Positions 32,859 to 44,425 of a stretch of DNA of 64,000 bases are shown here, piece after piece. The position numbers were made by a program, and so were the translations under genes. The notes below the pieces were generated by a model. It was not told the DNA's origin. It saw only the letters and a program-made list of their open reading frames with translations, and did no database searches. Within the stretch, counting starts at the first letter, position 1. Each line of letters starts with the position of its first letter. Source of the DNA: Plectosphaerella cucumerina (taxonomy: Eukaryota > Ascomycota > Sordariomycetes > Glomerellales > Plectosphaerellaceae); assembly GCA_020746995.1 (NCBI GenBank), contig JAGPXD010000001.1, forward strand, positions 5,518,001 through 5,582,000, read 5' to 3'.

Positions 32859-34016
32859 AGGGCCGGCGGGTCGGAAGGGGGGAAAGGGGCAGTGCCGTTG
32901 TACGACGGGGCCTGTACTATATGCTGTATATCAAACTTGTAGAAAAGCCGGCTCGCGTGTGGGACGGGCGAATTCCAGAGCATGGCCAGAGCACCTGTGA
33001 AAGCTTCCCCTCGGGCCGTGGACTGCCAGTGGTCATGTGCCCATCTCTCGCGGCTGAGGTCCTGGGGCTGTCGCTTGTGGAGCTCCACTACCTTAACTTC
33101 GCCCGGTCGTTGGCTGGCGTGACTCAGATGCGACCTCATGAACAGCAGTCAATGAGCAATGACTCGGCCGTGACGACTTCCAGCTATGAACATGGACCGG
33201 AAGTACACCGAGGGCAGGTACAGCAAAGCGCAAGGCATGGAGGATATCTCCTGACGTTCTTGTCTTGGCATTGGGTCTCCAGTGTCCTGATGCTCCTTCC
33301 CCTCCTCTCTTCTCGTCGGGCACTCCTTCCTTCGTAGACGTCAGATGAGCCGATTGGCCAGACCCCACCCCGACTCACAGCGACTTGTCCCGCCTCCTCC
33401 ACTCTGGTCGATCAGTCGTGCCAGTGGTGCTGTCCCCCGGAGGCCTGTGCTCTAGCCCGCGCTCTAGCCCCGTTCGGTTCTCGCCGTGCACTGCACCGCC
33501 CGCCGCCGTCGCTGGTGGTGCTGTGTGCGTCCTTCTGTCAGCTTCCCGCCCGCCAGCACATCACTCCTCCATCATCCAACCTTCAACCACCTCTCTCAAT
33601 CCGTGCGCCTCCCTCGTGGTCGACCCGAGCCCACGTTTCAACCGCCGCAGACCACGGACGCAAACACGCAATACCAATACCCGATTTAGATCTTGGCTGG
33701 AAAGCCATGGCCTAGACAATCGAACAGGCCACCCCGTCGTCCTCGTCTCCCCGGTTTCCCACCCCGCGCACGATGCCGCATCTGCAAACCAAGCCGAACC
33801 ACCTGCGCCAATTCGAAGAAAACTTTCCTCGCTAGGACATCGGAACTTCCGCTCGGTAAACGAACGACACACCACGACTCTTCGTATCGACATCCCGAAT
33901 ATCACAAACATACGACTTTTGACGTTCATACTTTACAACGACGATACATCCACGCCCACATCACCATCTTCTACCGATCGATCAGCTAGCGCCGTCTTCG
34001 GCCCAGCTTCTCCATC
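32859..34016. other. Intergenic region before the universal-stress gene
   Basis: About 1.16 kb. The last 500 bases are C-rich with CAC/ACC runs, typical of a leader. No gene recognised. Confidence 0.5.
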
Positions 34017-36262
34017 ATGTCGCGTAACCAACCCATGAGCATGGAGGCCATGCTGGATCAGGAGCGGCGTGACGTTCTCGCGCTGCTTGAGGGCCACGCA
34101 CCCGCCAGGCAGTTCAACACATCGCCCTCCGACGCCCGATCATCCTCTCCCTACAACACACCGAGGTCGCCCGTACGCAGCATGCTGGACGTTGGTGATG
34201 ACTCCGCTAGCATCACGAGCGCCAACGGCAAGAAGAGCCCGCCGCGCACCAGCGCTTTGCCCGTCCGCAGCATGCTCGACATCGATAGCCCTCCTCCGCC
34301 CCCGCAGCCTCGCCGGAGCATGTTGGACATTGACACGCCAAAGATGGCCCAGGTGCCCAGCGGGCCCAGCTCCCCCGTCGAGTCGCGGTCGTCGGTCCAG
34401 TCTACCGGCAAGCACCACCCTCGGTCCTTCTCGGACACAAACTCGAACCCCAACTTTGGCCCGCGAGCCTCTGTAGGGGACCGCAACGATCCTACTGCCG
34501 GATATCAGTTCGGAGACATCCTTACGAACAACATGGGAAGTGCGATGCCCAAGCGGAACACTCAGGCCGGCAAGCTTCCCGCGCACAATACGGGCGGCCC
34601 TGGCGTCATGGGTGACGTGATGCGCGGCAACGACCTCTCCAGCATCATTCTTCCTGGCGACAGATCCCACCGGCACAGCTCCTTCTCCGGCCCATCAGGA
34701 CGTAGGAGCTCCAGCAGGGGCCCCGGCGGCAAATCCAAGTCACCGCACGGCCGCGGCTGGCGGTCGCCCTCGCCCAATGTATCGCTAAACCTCCAGCCGA
34801 TCCCTGGCCAGGCTGTGCTCGACGATGGGCGGGTCGTCGACATTACCAACGCGTATCGGAAGCTCTCCGACGCCAACATGGCCTTTGCCGGCGGACGCCT
34901 GGGCGAGCTCGCCACGCGGAAGCGCTCGAGCGCGTCAGAGGGAGCGAGCGGTGGACGCCTGGCCAAAAACTACTTCAGCCCCGACGGAGAAGACCTCGGC
35001 GACAGCAGCGACGACGATGGCGGCGACGAGTCGTCATCGGACGAGAATTCTAGAGGACGCAAGATGGTGCCGAGGGGGCAGGAGCGTAAGGGATCCCAGG
35101 CCTCGGACAGTGCCAAGCCGGACCGGCAGTCGCTCAGCCTGCTTGCGGCTGCCGAGGAGGAGCGCATCGAGGTGTCTTCCAAGCAGAAGCAGCCGGGCTA
35201 CCGTTCGCTCTTCGACGAGCCTGAAATAACAGTCACGGGCCCGGGAGGAGAGAAGGCCAAGCACAGCAAGCCCGGCGTGCACCCGAGCACGGCGTTCGAC
35301 CTCAGTCCGAGCTCGGGGCCGGCTTCCCTGATGGACTCGGACGAGGAGGAGGACCTCTCGGACATCAAGAGGGCGCAGAAGCTGGAGTTCTCAGCCACGC
35401 CGATCCTGTCGACACCCGACGCACACCGCACCCTTCGCATCGTGTATCGCGGCGACTACGCCGAGCTCCGGCAAAAGGCAGAAGACGAGGGCCGGCGGCT
35501 TCGCAAGTACATGGTAGCGACGGATCTGAGCGAGGAGTCAAGCCACGCGCTGGAGTGGACGATCGGCACGGTGCTGCGTGACGGCGACACACTGCTGGCT
35601 ATCTACTGCGTGGACGAGGAGACTGGTATTTACTCGAGCGACGACATTCTGGTGCCGGACGATGCCAAGGCGCACAAGGAGCAAGCGGCAGCTATCAACG
35701 CCGTGACCAACTCCAAGGACACGCCGCCGCCGCCGTCAGCCACCGCGCCCATGTTCCCGCACCTGTCGCGGGCGTCAGCGCTGGGTTTCGGGTCTAGGAG
35801 CTCGTCGCCAGCGCCGTCGAACCGCAACAAGGACCGGGCCGAGGAGGAGCGGAACCGGGCGGTGGACGAGATTACGGAGAAGGTGAACAAGTTGCTGCGC
35901 AAGACGAAGCTGCAGGTGCGAGTTATTGTCGAGGTGCTGCACTGCAAGAACCCGAAGCACCTGATCACCGAGATCATCGACCTGGTCAGCCCGACGCTGG
36001 TGATTCTGGGCAGCCGCGGCCGCAGCGCACTCAAGGGGTACGTTCTTTCTGCTGATGTTACTGGGACGCAATGCTAACATGTGGACGCAGTGTCATTCTC
36101 GGATCATTCTCCAACTACCTTGTCACCAAGAGCTCGGTCCCTGTCATGGTGGCGCGCAAGAGGCTGCGCAAGCACAGCAAGTACAAGAAGGGACCAATGG
36201 GGCAGGTGAACAACCTGCTGAACCCGGGCGCGCGCAGTCTGGCCAACGCTAAGATTGACTGA
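34017..36262 (+). CDS. Universal stress protein (Usp) domain protein with long disordered N-terminus
   Basis: Exons 34017-36037 and 36091-36262 give 730 aa; the 53-nt intron splits a Gly codon in SALKGVILGSFSNYLVTKSS. The N-terminal 460 residues are Ser/Pro/Arg/Asp-rich and probably disordered. They carry a repeated motif, RSMLD, at 54-58, 84-88 and 100-104, with AMLD at 11-14. From about 470 to the end is a Usp fold: RKYMVATDLSEESSHALEWTIG, DTLLAIYCVDEETG and PTLVILGSRGRSALKGVILGSFSNYLV, the GxxG...S/T-type nucleotide loop. The domain is split by a Pro/Ser-rich insertion of about 90 residues. A basic tail ends it. Likely a phospho-regulated stress or signalling protein (inference). Confidence 0.9.
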
Positions 36263-37481
36263 TGGAGGACCGGGCGTGGGGGTATGGCACAGGTATGAGG
36301 TGCCAGTGTAGCGTGGTGTGCTTGATGGCGGTGGTGGCAGCAGCGAAGTTTTTGCCTTTCTTCAATAACAGAGGACATGAGGAATGAGTGTGCGGGGGGA
36401 GCCGGTCCAGGGATCAATTAAAATCAAGGAAAATTATGAGTAGAGCCGCGGGGTCTTTATCATGCAAGTGGTGTCGTGTCGTGGATGTGTTGATAAAGTG
36501 GTTGCATATGTCGCGAGATGCGGTTTGGCGAATCAAGGGCGGAGAATGTTGTTTGGTGCTCGGCTTTCCGCTGCAACGACGGTGTATGGTGATTGGCTGA
36601 GGGGTGTTGAAACTGGGAGGACCCCCGCGATTTGCCACTGAGTGACCTATAGCGTGCCCTGTGGTCGGATGCGTCCCGCGCCGCACCGCGTGTCTTTGGC
36701 GTGCCCCTCGCTGCAGCGTCCGCTAAGGGACCCTTTGGATGGCGGGGTCATCGAATGGGAGCACGGCCGAAACCCGCGGTGTTTGTTTACAGCAACCTCG
36801 AAGACGCCGCGATCAAGAAGACTGACGCGAGTACTTTAAGTCACGGGGCATGGAAGAAGCAAACTCTGGGTTTGTCTTGCCGGATGGGGGAAAGCTGGCG
36901 TGGGCCGCGAGAACAGGCCTCCCCTCCCCTCCCCTCCCTCCCCTCCCTCGAGCGACGACAACACGGTCATTGGGCGCCGGGCGAGCTCTCGTGGTGGTGG
37001 TTGATTGGGCGACGGGGTCGCTGGATTGGCCCCGGGGGAAGGAGCGACCCTGGGGCCGTTGAAACGTGAAATGGGCCCCCAACCTCTCGATTTCAGAACG
37101 AGACACGGATCTTCGACACAACTCTTCTGGATCTGGACGGTCTGCATTCCAGTCGAATACCAGTTCTTTGTTCACATCAGGCAATTATCCGGTAGAGTCT
37201 AGCTCTTGTTTCGATACGACATCTCCCACTCCCCGCCATCGTTCATTCGAGTCACCGAGTTTCGAGTCGATCACCACTGTCTCGAGGACTCAACACCCGC
37301 TTGGTCTCTCTTTTGGGCGCCCTCATCCCCCGCTACAGACACAACATCTTTTTAGATCATACTCTACTCATACGCCAGAGACCTCTATTGCTGGGTCATC
37401 GGACGACTACACACGAACCGCCGCCCCTCCCCTTCCCCTCCCCCTCCTCCCTTATCCCCGGGAGGCGGCTCCTCTCATCTC
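36263..37481. other. Intergenic region before the two-helix membrane protein
   Basis: About 1.2 kb. Contains a CCCCTCC-rich stretch near 36,920-36,955 and a Ser/Thr-coding but unsupported ORF at 37.07-37.53 kb. Probably promoter and leader. Confidence 0.5.
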
Positions 37482-39594
37482 ATGTTTCCCTCCCTCATTA
37501 CCGTCAACAACAACGTCTCTCTTCTGACCATCCACATCTCACCGAGCGCATTCATCGCCGCCTTCACCCTCTTTCTCGTCTTTGCCTTAGTCTACCTCGT
37601 CATCACCCCCTGGAGCTTCACCGCCTGGATCCCCGGCGTCGGCTCCCTCTTCCGGCGCAACCGCCGCGCACCACCGTCGAGGGAGACGTCGCGCCGCGCA
37701 TCGTCATCGCCCGCCGCCCACCACTACTACTACAAGGACCTTCCGCCCCTCCCTCCCTGCGAGACCGTCAAGAGCAGCTCTCGCCGACTTTTACTGGCCG
37801 ACGCCGACACCGGCACGGCCCTCGTCCGCCACGATGAGCAGCACGTACGATCCTCTCGATCCTCTCGACGCATCGCTCCGCGACTTCGAGCAGCCGATGA
37901 CGCCCCCCGGCCTGAACCCGACGACCTTCGGCTATCCAAGTCACCGCTCTGGCTTCCGGTCCGACGACACGGAGAGCGACCTGGCGGATCCCGTCGACTC
38001 GCCCGGTGGCTACAGTCCTCCGGCCTGGCGCCGCCTGGGAAACGGGAGCCGCGACAGCGGCTTCTGGCGCAAGAGTGAGGACCGTCTGTTGGGGAGACGC
38101 TTCCCCCTCGCTGCCGCGCTCGGCTCTAGGGAGTCGAGTCCAGAGGCAGATGACGCGGGGCCTGGTGAGGATGTCCTGCGTAAGGCCATGCACACGAGGT
38201 TGCCGACTGGCAGTATGAGTCCTGATAAGAGGCGGTCGCCCAGTCCCGGCCCGGCTGTCAAGGACGGTGACACTACAGTCAAGATGGAGGACTTGCCGTG
38301 GACAGATAAGGATGACGCACCGGAGGAATCGGAAAACTGTGAGTGCGCTCTTGCTGTACGGGCTCATCCCCGCAACTGACCCATCTCTCACCCAGACATA
38401 CGCTTCCAGCTCCGCGCCGATGTGCAGCAGAAAACAGAACCCCTCGATGCCGCTATTCGGTTCATACGGACGCGGTGGCATGCCGTCACGAAATCATGGT
38501 CGTCCCTCATCCTCTCAATACTCGCCGCCCTCCTCTCGATATCCGTGCTGCGCAACCTCTCGCAGCCCGGCCCGCCCAGAGCCATGCCGGACCTCGTCAA
38601 GGTCGCTGGCATCGCGCGGTCGTTCGAACCGCTCATCTACTTTTCAGAAAACGGCGCATCGCAGGTCAGCGACCTGCAGGCTACGGGTGTGGCTGTGTGG
38701 GATCTCGGTGAGAGCGTGCGCACCAGCAACATGACGTCGGCGCCCATCATCGTCCGTGAACTCGACGAGCTCAGCGACAGCCTCAAGACGCTGGCGGTCG
38801 AGCTGACGAAGTTCTTTGCCAACGTCGACGGCGACATTGACGGCATCCTGCTCGTGATGGAGTGGGCGCACCGCGAGCTTTCGACGGTGCGCACCCAGCC
38901 GCCGCGGCCGTTGTCGCAGGCCTTTGACAATGTGCATGAGATGCTCTCACAGGCCGGCATTCTCGAGACGGCCGAGGGCCAGCCGACGCGGCTTGGCGCG
39001 CTGTCGGTCTACGTGCTGGGCCCATCACACCCGCAGCGCACGCGCCAGGCGCTACAGCGGACATTCCACGAGTTCCTGGCCGTGCTCGAGGAGGCCATCA
39101 ACAACGAGCTCCAGCACTCTCTCGCCCTCTTCGCCCTCTTCGAGGCCATTGATCGGCAATTCCTCAACCTGGCGCGCAGCGTGGTGCGCGAGGCGAGTGC
39201 GCAGGACGAGAGGCACGCCGACCTGCTCTCGTCACTATGGACGCGTATCCTGGGGCCCGACGCGGGTGAGGTGGCAAAGTACGAGCGTAACCGCCAGCTG
39301 CTGCGCGACGTCCGCGAGCGCACTGTGCGCAACAAGGGGGTGCTGGTCGAGCACAATGGCCGCCTCCTGAGCCTCAAGGCCAACCTGGAGAACGTGCGGC
39401 GCAAGCTCGTCAGCCCGTTGGTGCGCAGCGCCAACTCGAGCTCGCTCACCCTCGAGGAGCAGGTCGATGGCCTGCGCGGCGTGCATGCGTACCTCGACGG
39501 GGTGCGGAGCCGGCAGAAGGGGAAGATGATGGAGTTGCTGTATGGGGGAGGTGGGGCGGCGAGGCGCCAGACTATCGAGAGGGAGGCCTACTGA
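37482..39594 (+). CDS. Two-helix fungal membrane protein of unknown function
   Basis: Model: exons 37482-37844, 37894-38338 and 38396-39594, 668 aa. The 49-nt first intron (GTACGA to GAGCAG, phase 0) joins two overlapping reading frames exactly in frame; the 57-nt second intron restores ESENYIRFQLRADVQ. Predicted helix 1 about 20-42 (SAFIAAFTLFLVFALVYLVI), helix 2 about 304-325 (SSLILSILAALLSISVL), a disordered Ser/Pro region between and a long helical, coiled-coil-rich C-terminal domain (LDELSDSLKTLAVELTKFF; FEAIDRQFLNLARSVVREA; LLSLKANLENVRRKLVSPL). An alternative start at 37834 (MSSTYDPLDPLD) would read through the first intron and give 567 aa without helix 1. No named family recognised. 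Confidence 0.8.
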
Positions 39595-40230
39595 AGAGAG
39601 TGTAGGGCTGGCGCATTGGACGGCGTTTTCAAGGTTGTTAGACTGGCGTTTGGATGTTTGTCTGGGCCGACTGGGAGGCTGTTTGCCTTTCCTTGGGGGG
39701 AATAGGGGCTGATCAGGGGTGGGAAGAATGGGTGGACAGGATTGTACTTGGATGATGCCTGGAGACAGACCAGATGAAGGATGGGAAAGCATAAGTAGTA
39801 TTAGGAATAGGACATGGTTGTATGATTATCATAAGCAGCCTCTCACCTTGTGGTCGTCAGCCTTGGACTGAAAAGGGGGTGAACTCAGGGGTAGGCGGAT
39901 AGATGCATATGCACCAACCCGATCCCAGCTGAGTCATCTCATTTTCGTGCCTGCTGACGCCGTGACTCCCAGATTTTGAGGCCAAACTGAGGAAATCTAA
40001 CTCTCATCCAGATTGCCACCGATATTCTCACCACTCGCATGCAAACCCGGTGTTTTCTTTCCTTCGACGACCCACATTCGATCTGTTTACCCCTGTTGTT
40101 CACGAGTCCTCAATGGTAGCAATAAAAGCATCTGACCAGCTCTCTTCCGCTTCCTCATCGTCTTGATCCCAGCATCTTCAACACTCATGGAAATTTAATG
40201 ACGAACAAAACTCTTCTTACTTTCATCACG
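39595..40230. other. Intergenic region before the F-box gene
   Basis: About 640 bases, AT-richer, non-coding. Confidence 0.5.
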
Positions 40231-42099
40231 ATGGCATCGTTCGTGGACCTTCCCGACGATATCATCATCGAGATAATCACCCATCTCGAAACAGCCAGAG
40301 ACGTCTCCCATCTCACCAGGACATGTCGCCGCCTCCACCTCCTCGGCCGCACCGGCGGCGGCTGGCGGGCTTTTGTCCGCACGCGGTTCCCCTTGCTCTC
40401 GTTTAGCGACGGCGGAAAAACAGTGAAATGGGACGCGATGGCGCGGACGCTGGCGGACGGGGAGGCGGCGTGGGAGAGGCGCTCGTTCCAGCCCGTGGCG
40501 CTTCTGGCGTCGGAGCGCAAGGACAACTTCTTCACCGGCAGCCCGACGTTTGCGCACCCGTACTCACCGGCTGTAGATGCGGCGCTGACGTTTGGGGGTG
40601 CGTATGAGGTTCTGGCCTGGGGCGCGGGCGAGGCGGTGGTCGGACGGTTCCGGCCTGTTGGAGGGAGAGGGGGCAAGGGCGACGCGTGGTTCCGGTTTGA
40701 GGGCGAGAGGGCTGGCTTTAAGCCTGTCACGGGCGATATTACGGCTCTCAGGATTGTTGAGCCCGCGGGCAAGTTGGGGATGCTGGTGGGCAGGGCGTCG
40801 GGAGACTTGCAACTTGTTTCTGCGGCGAGCGGCACGGCGGGACAGGTCGTGGCGAAGTATGCGCTGCCGTCGCCGCCGGAGGGGAGCAAGGCTGCTTCAT
40901 GGGGCTCGGTGGGATACATCGACGTGCTCGAGGGGCATAGGACGCTCGTGGCTGGAAACAGGTCGACTGTCTGCGCGTTTCCCACGAGCGCTGACGACGG
41001 CTCATCAACTATCCAGCCGCTTGGCTCACACTCGTTCCTCGACCCAACTGGCCGCCCACGCTTCATCCACGCCGCCCGCTCCCTCGGCGGCGGCGACGCC
41101 ATCGCCTGCGCTCTCGGCTGGGATAGCAGACCGCTCCGCTGGCTGACAGTCACGCCTACAGGCTTCGTCCCACGCACCGTCCCCGGCGATCCCCTCCTCG
41201 ACATTCCCCTAGCAGCAAAAGCCAAAACAACGATTCGCGCTCACGAATGCGTCGGCTCGTCATTCGGTCCCTCCCGCGCCGGTGCCGATATGCTTCTCAC
41301 ATCCTGGGATGATGGCACCGTCCGCCTTTTCGACCCCCGCATGCCGACCTTCAGCGGCGCTGTCTTCCGCGATGCCTTCCAGCCCCATGAGCCGGCATCG
41401 TCCCTCCTGAGCTGGGGCGCCCATCGCTTCGTGGCGGGGAGCAGTAACCTCGCTCTAGTCAAGGTGTTTGATTATCGCTGGCCCGCGCGCGGGATGGACG
41501 AGTATAGGGTCTCCGACGCTGCGCCGTGCGCGACACGCCCGCCCGTACCGCATCCGCAGGGTGAGCCGGTCGATCGAGCCTCGACGGAGTTCCTCCTCGG
41601 CTTGCCGCGAGCGTGCTGCGATTACACTAAGGGGACGCGATGCGTCTTCCACGCCGCATCAAGGCTGCCCGCCTACCGTCCCAACGTATGTCTTCTACTA
41701 CAGCCGTTCACACACACAGGGCCACAGAGGGATCAGCCCCCGGCTCGGGCGTCAAGAGTCCACTGCATGGCCAAATCATCCGATACCGCGGCTTCATTCT
41801 ACGTCGGTCTTTCAGGCGCGGTGGCGGAGATGCGTATCGGGGATGAAGGCAAGGTGACGACCGCTGAAGCCGCTGCTGCGACGAAGCGAGGTGCGCGCGT
41901 GCAGGAGGCAGGGTATTGTTTCCTCGAGACCGGACAGGGGCGCGTCGAGATGAAGGATGATGGACAGCCGGGGATGGGGGTTAACTCGTACATGCCGCCG
42001 CTGGTGAGCGTAAGGGATGAGGGGGAGAAGGTGCCGAAGGGGGATGGGAGGCTGCATAGGTGGGATGAGCGATTCTGGAGGGCGGAGCACTTTTTGTGA
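40231..42099 (+). CDS. F-box protein with a beta-propeller-like body
   Basis: Single open frame; the ATG at 40231 (cacgATGg, 622 aa) is preferred to the one at 40198, which has T at -3. The F-box is at the very start: VDLPDDIIIEIITHLETARDVSHLTRTCRRLHLLG. The rest has repeated short strands ending in WD-like pairs (DMLLTSWDDGTVRLFDPRMP, NLALVKVFDYRW), suggesting a propeller as in fungal SCF substrate receptors. A stretch near residues 489-512 (PNVCLLLQPFTHTGPQRDQPPARASR) is irregular and could hide an intron, but the frame stays open. Targets for ubiquitination unknown. It lies 266 bases upstream of the P450 gene, same strand. Confidence 0.85.
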   Translation: MASFVDLPDDIIIEIITHLETARDVSHLTRTCRRLHLLGRTGGGWRAFVRTRFPLLSFSDGGKTVKWDAMARTLADGEAAWERRSFQPVALLASERKDNFFTGSPTFAHPYSPAVDAALTFGGAYEVLAWGAGEAVVGRFRPVGGRGGKGDAWFRFEGERAGFKPVTGDITALRIVEPAGKLGMLVGRASGDLQLVSAASGTAGQVVAKYALPSPPEGSKAASWGSVGYIDVLEGHRTLVAGNRSTVCAFPTSADDGSSTIQPLGSHSFLDPTGRPRFIHAARSLGGGDAIACALGWDSRPLRWLTVTPTGFVPRTVPGDPLLDIPLAAKAKTTIRAHECVGSSFGPSRAGADMLLTSWDDGTVRLFDPRMPTFSGAVFRDAFQPHEPASSLLSWGAHRFVAGSSNLALVKVFDYRWPARGMDEYRVSDAAPCATRPPVPHPQGEPVDRASTEFLLGLPRACCDYTKGTRCVFHAASRLPAYRPNVCLLLQPFTHTGPQRDQPPARASRVHCMAKSSDTAASFYVGLSGAVAEMRIGDEGKVTTAEAAAATKRGARVQEAGYCFLETGQGRVEMKDDGQPGMGVNSYMPPLVSVRDEGEKVPKGDGRLHRWDERFWRAEHFL

Positions 42100-42365
42100 T
42101 CTTCTGGAGGGGCTGCATAGCGATGGCGTTGGGTGTTTTATTAGAGAATAGATGGCATGGGCCTGATGTTTTGTGAGCATGGCAGCCGATGATGTGTGCC
42201 AGTTGCGGCCCGGGGAACTGTCCCGAGAAAAGGAGGGGTCAAGGCCGACCTCCGCATCGACGCCCGCTCCTTATCAAGGCCCCGACTACAGCAGCTCTCT
42301 CACCCTCACAACACGCTCATCGTGTAATCAACTCTCAACGTCTCAGCTCCTAGCCCTGGAGCACC

Positions 42366-44019
42366 ATGGGCCTCATCCTCTTCTCATCCCTCGTCGGCCT
42401 AGCCCTCCTCTTCACATACCGCTTCCTCCTTCTCCCGGCATGGTCATCCCCCCTCGCGCGCCTCCCAGTAGCCAACTGGTCATGTCACATGTCCCCCTTC
42501 TGGATCCTGTCCGCCCGCCACGGCCGGCGTGAGAACACCTCCCTCCTCGCCGCCCACCGCCGTCTCGGCCCGGTCGTCCGCGTCGGTCCAGCAGACGTCA
42601 GCCTCGATGGCGTCGAGGCCTTGAGGGTGGTATACCAAGGCGGATTCGAGAAGGATCCCTGGTACAGCATCTTCGCCAACTACGGGTAGACTTCACTTCA
42701 AATATACCAGACGAAAAGAAAAATGCTGACCCCGAATAGATCTGACAACATGTTCTCAACCCTCCCCTCCAAACCCCACGCCTCCCGCAAACGCGCCGTC
42801 TCCCACGTCTACTCCAAATCCTCCCTTCACGCCTCCCCCTCCGCCCGCGCTCAGACATCGTCCATCATCCACACCCGCCTCCTCCCCCTCCTCCTCGCCT
42901 CCCCCACCCACGACGTCTTCCCCCTCTTCCTCTCCGCCGCCATGGACCTCATATCCGCCTTCGTGCTCGGTCGCGCCGGCGGCACAGATTTCCTCGGCGA
43001 TGACCCCGCCGTCCGCGACCGCTGGCTGAGTCTCTACCTCGCCCGCGCAGAGCACGGCTTCTGGCCGCAGGAGATGCCTCGCGTCACGGCTTTGTGTCGA
43101 TGGCTGCGTGAGCCGCCGTATCCCAGGTGGGTGGACGAGGCGAATGCCGGGCTGGCGGAGTGGAATTGGAAGTTGTGTGAGGGGGTGAGGCATAGGGGGA
43201 AGTCGGGGGATGTTGCTGATGAGAGTGTAGTTTTCGATGCCATCAACGCGTCCTTTGACAGGGAAGAGCGCGCGGGCAGGGTAGTCTCACCTCGGGAGCG
43301 TGACTGCGCAGTGGCGTCGGAGGTTATGGATCATCTGCTCGCTGGACAGGAAACGGCGGGTATAGCCTTGACGTATGCGACGTGGCACCTTTCCCGCGCC
43401 CCGGCGCTGCAGGACAAACTCCGAGCTGAGCTTCGTGGTCTTGAGACTCCTCTTCTCGCATCCCCGGATTCTCCGCTCCCAGAGCCGAGGGCGCTCGACG
43501 CCCTGCCCCTTCTCCACGCCGTCATCACCGAGACGTTGCGCCTTCACGCACCCATCCCAGGCCCGGAGCCGCGCCGCACGCCTCCTGAAGGATGCCGTAT
43601 CGCAGGACATTACATCCCAGGTGGCGTGCGCGTCGCCTCGCTGGCGCATACACTGCACCGCAACGAGAGTGTCTTCCCCGACGCAGAGGCATGGCGGCCC
43701 TCTCGGTGGTTAGCACCGGAGAAAGAAGGAGACGGCACCCGCCGGGAAATGCTGCGACACTTTTGGGCGTTTGGCAGCGGCGGGCGCATGTGCGTCGGGT
43801 CCAACTTTGCCATGAACGGTAGGTCCATGCCCTTCGGGCTTGAGGGGCGGGTTGCTGACGGCTGCAGAGATGAAGTACATCCTCGCGGCGATATACACAA
43901 ACTTTCGCACCTCGGTGGTAGACGACGCCGGTATCGAGCAGGCCGACGCGTACACAGCGCGACCAAAAGGCGAGCTTCTGGTCCTGAGGTTCGAACGGGT
44001 GGCAGACTGCGAAAGCTAG
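42366..44019 (+). CDS. Cytochrome P450
   Basis: Heme-thiolate monooxygenase of the endoplasmic reticulum. Exons 42366-42685, 42740-43818 and 43868-44019 give 516 aa; the introns are 54 and 49 nt. An N-terminal membrane anchor (LILFSSLVGLALLFTYRFLLLP) is followed by a short Pro-containing hinge. I-helix AGQETAG, K-helix ETLR, PERF-like region AWRPSRWL, and heme loop FGSGGRMCVGSNFAM with the ligand Cys near 458. The early VRVGPADVSLDGVEALRVVY segment is typical of the large fungal CYP groups involved in secondary metabolism or xenobiotic oxidation. No secondary-metabolite synthase lies nearby, so the substrate is open. Confidence 0.93.
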
Positions 44020-44425
44020 AACGTGAAAGTGTCGATGCCAATCCAATAAATCCGTGTTCAGTCTGTCTGGAGTCACACTCATAACCGGCCACCCCGGGTG
44101 AAAGCAAAACATCCATGGATATCATGACTAGTGTAAAACTCGAAGCGCAAGTTGCCATACGTGCGTGGTCGTCATCATGCCTCCCCTCGTCTCCCTGAAG
44201 AAAGTTTTGTGCCTCCCTGTCCTCCTGCGCTGCTTCGTCCTTTACACGATTCCCAAGCCGGGGGGAGGCGCCCTTCCGGGACGTCCCCGTCGGCAGCAGA
44301 AACAAACAAGCGACGCCGCTCGCCGGGCGTCGCGCGGCCGGAGCCGGAGCCGGTGGGAGCCTCTGGCAGCTGGTAGCCGCTTGATCCCATTCTTGTAGCT
44401 ATGCGCCTGATGCGCGCGGCCCGGC
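44020..44425. other. Convergent intergenic spacer, P450 / TVP18
   Basis: About 400 bases between gene ends; non-coding, nothing recognised. Confidence 0.5.

Noticed and set aside
33385..34038. 217-codon ORF upstream of the universal-stress gene
   Set aside because: Low-complexity translation of a C-rich leader and overlaps the real start in another frame.
37066..37527. Ser/Thr-rich ORF before the two-helix membrane protein
   Set aside because: Looks like translated leader sequence; no splice junction links it to the gene.
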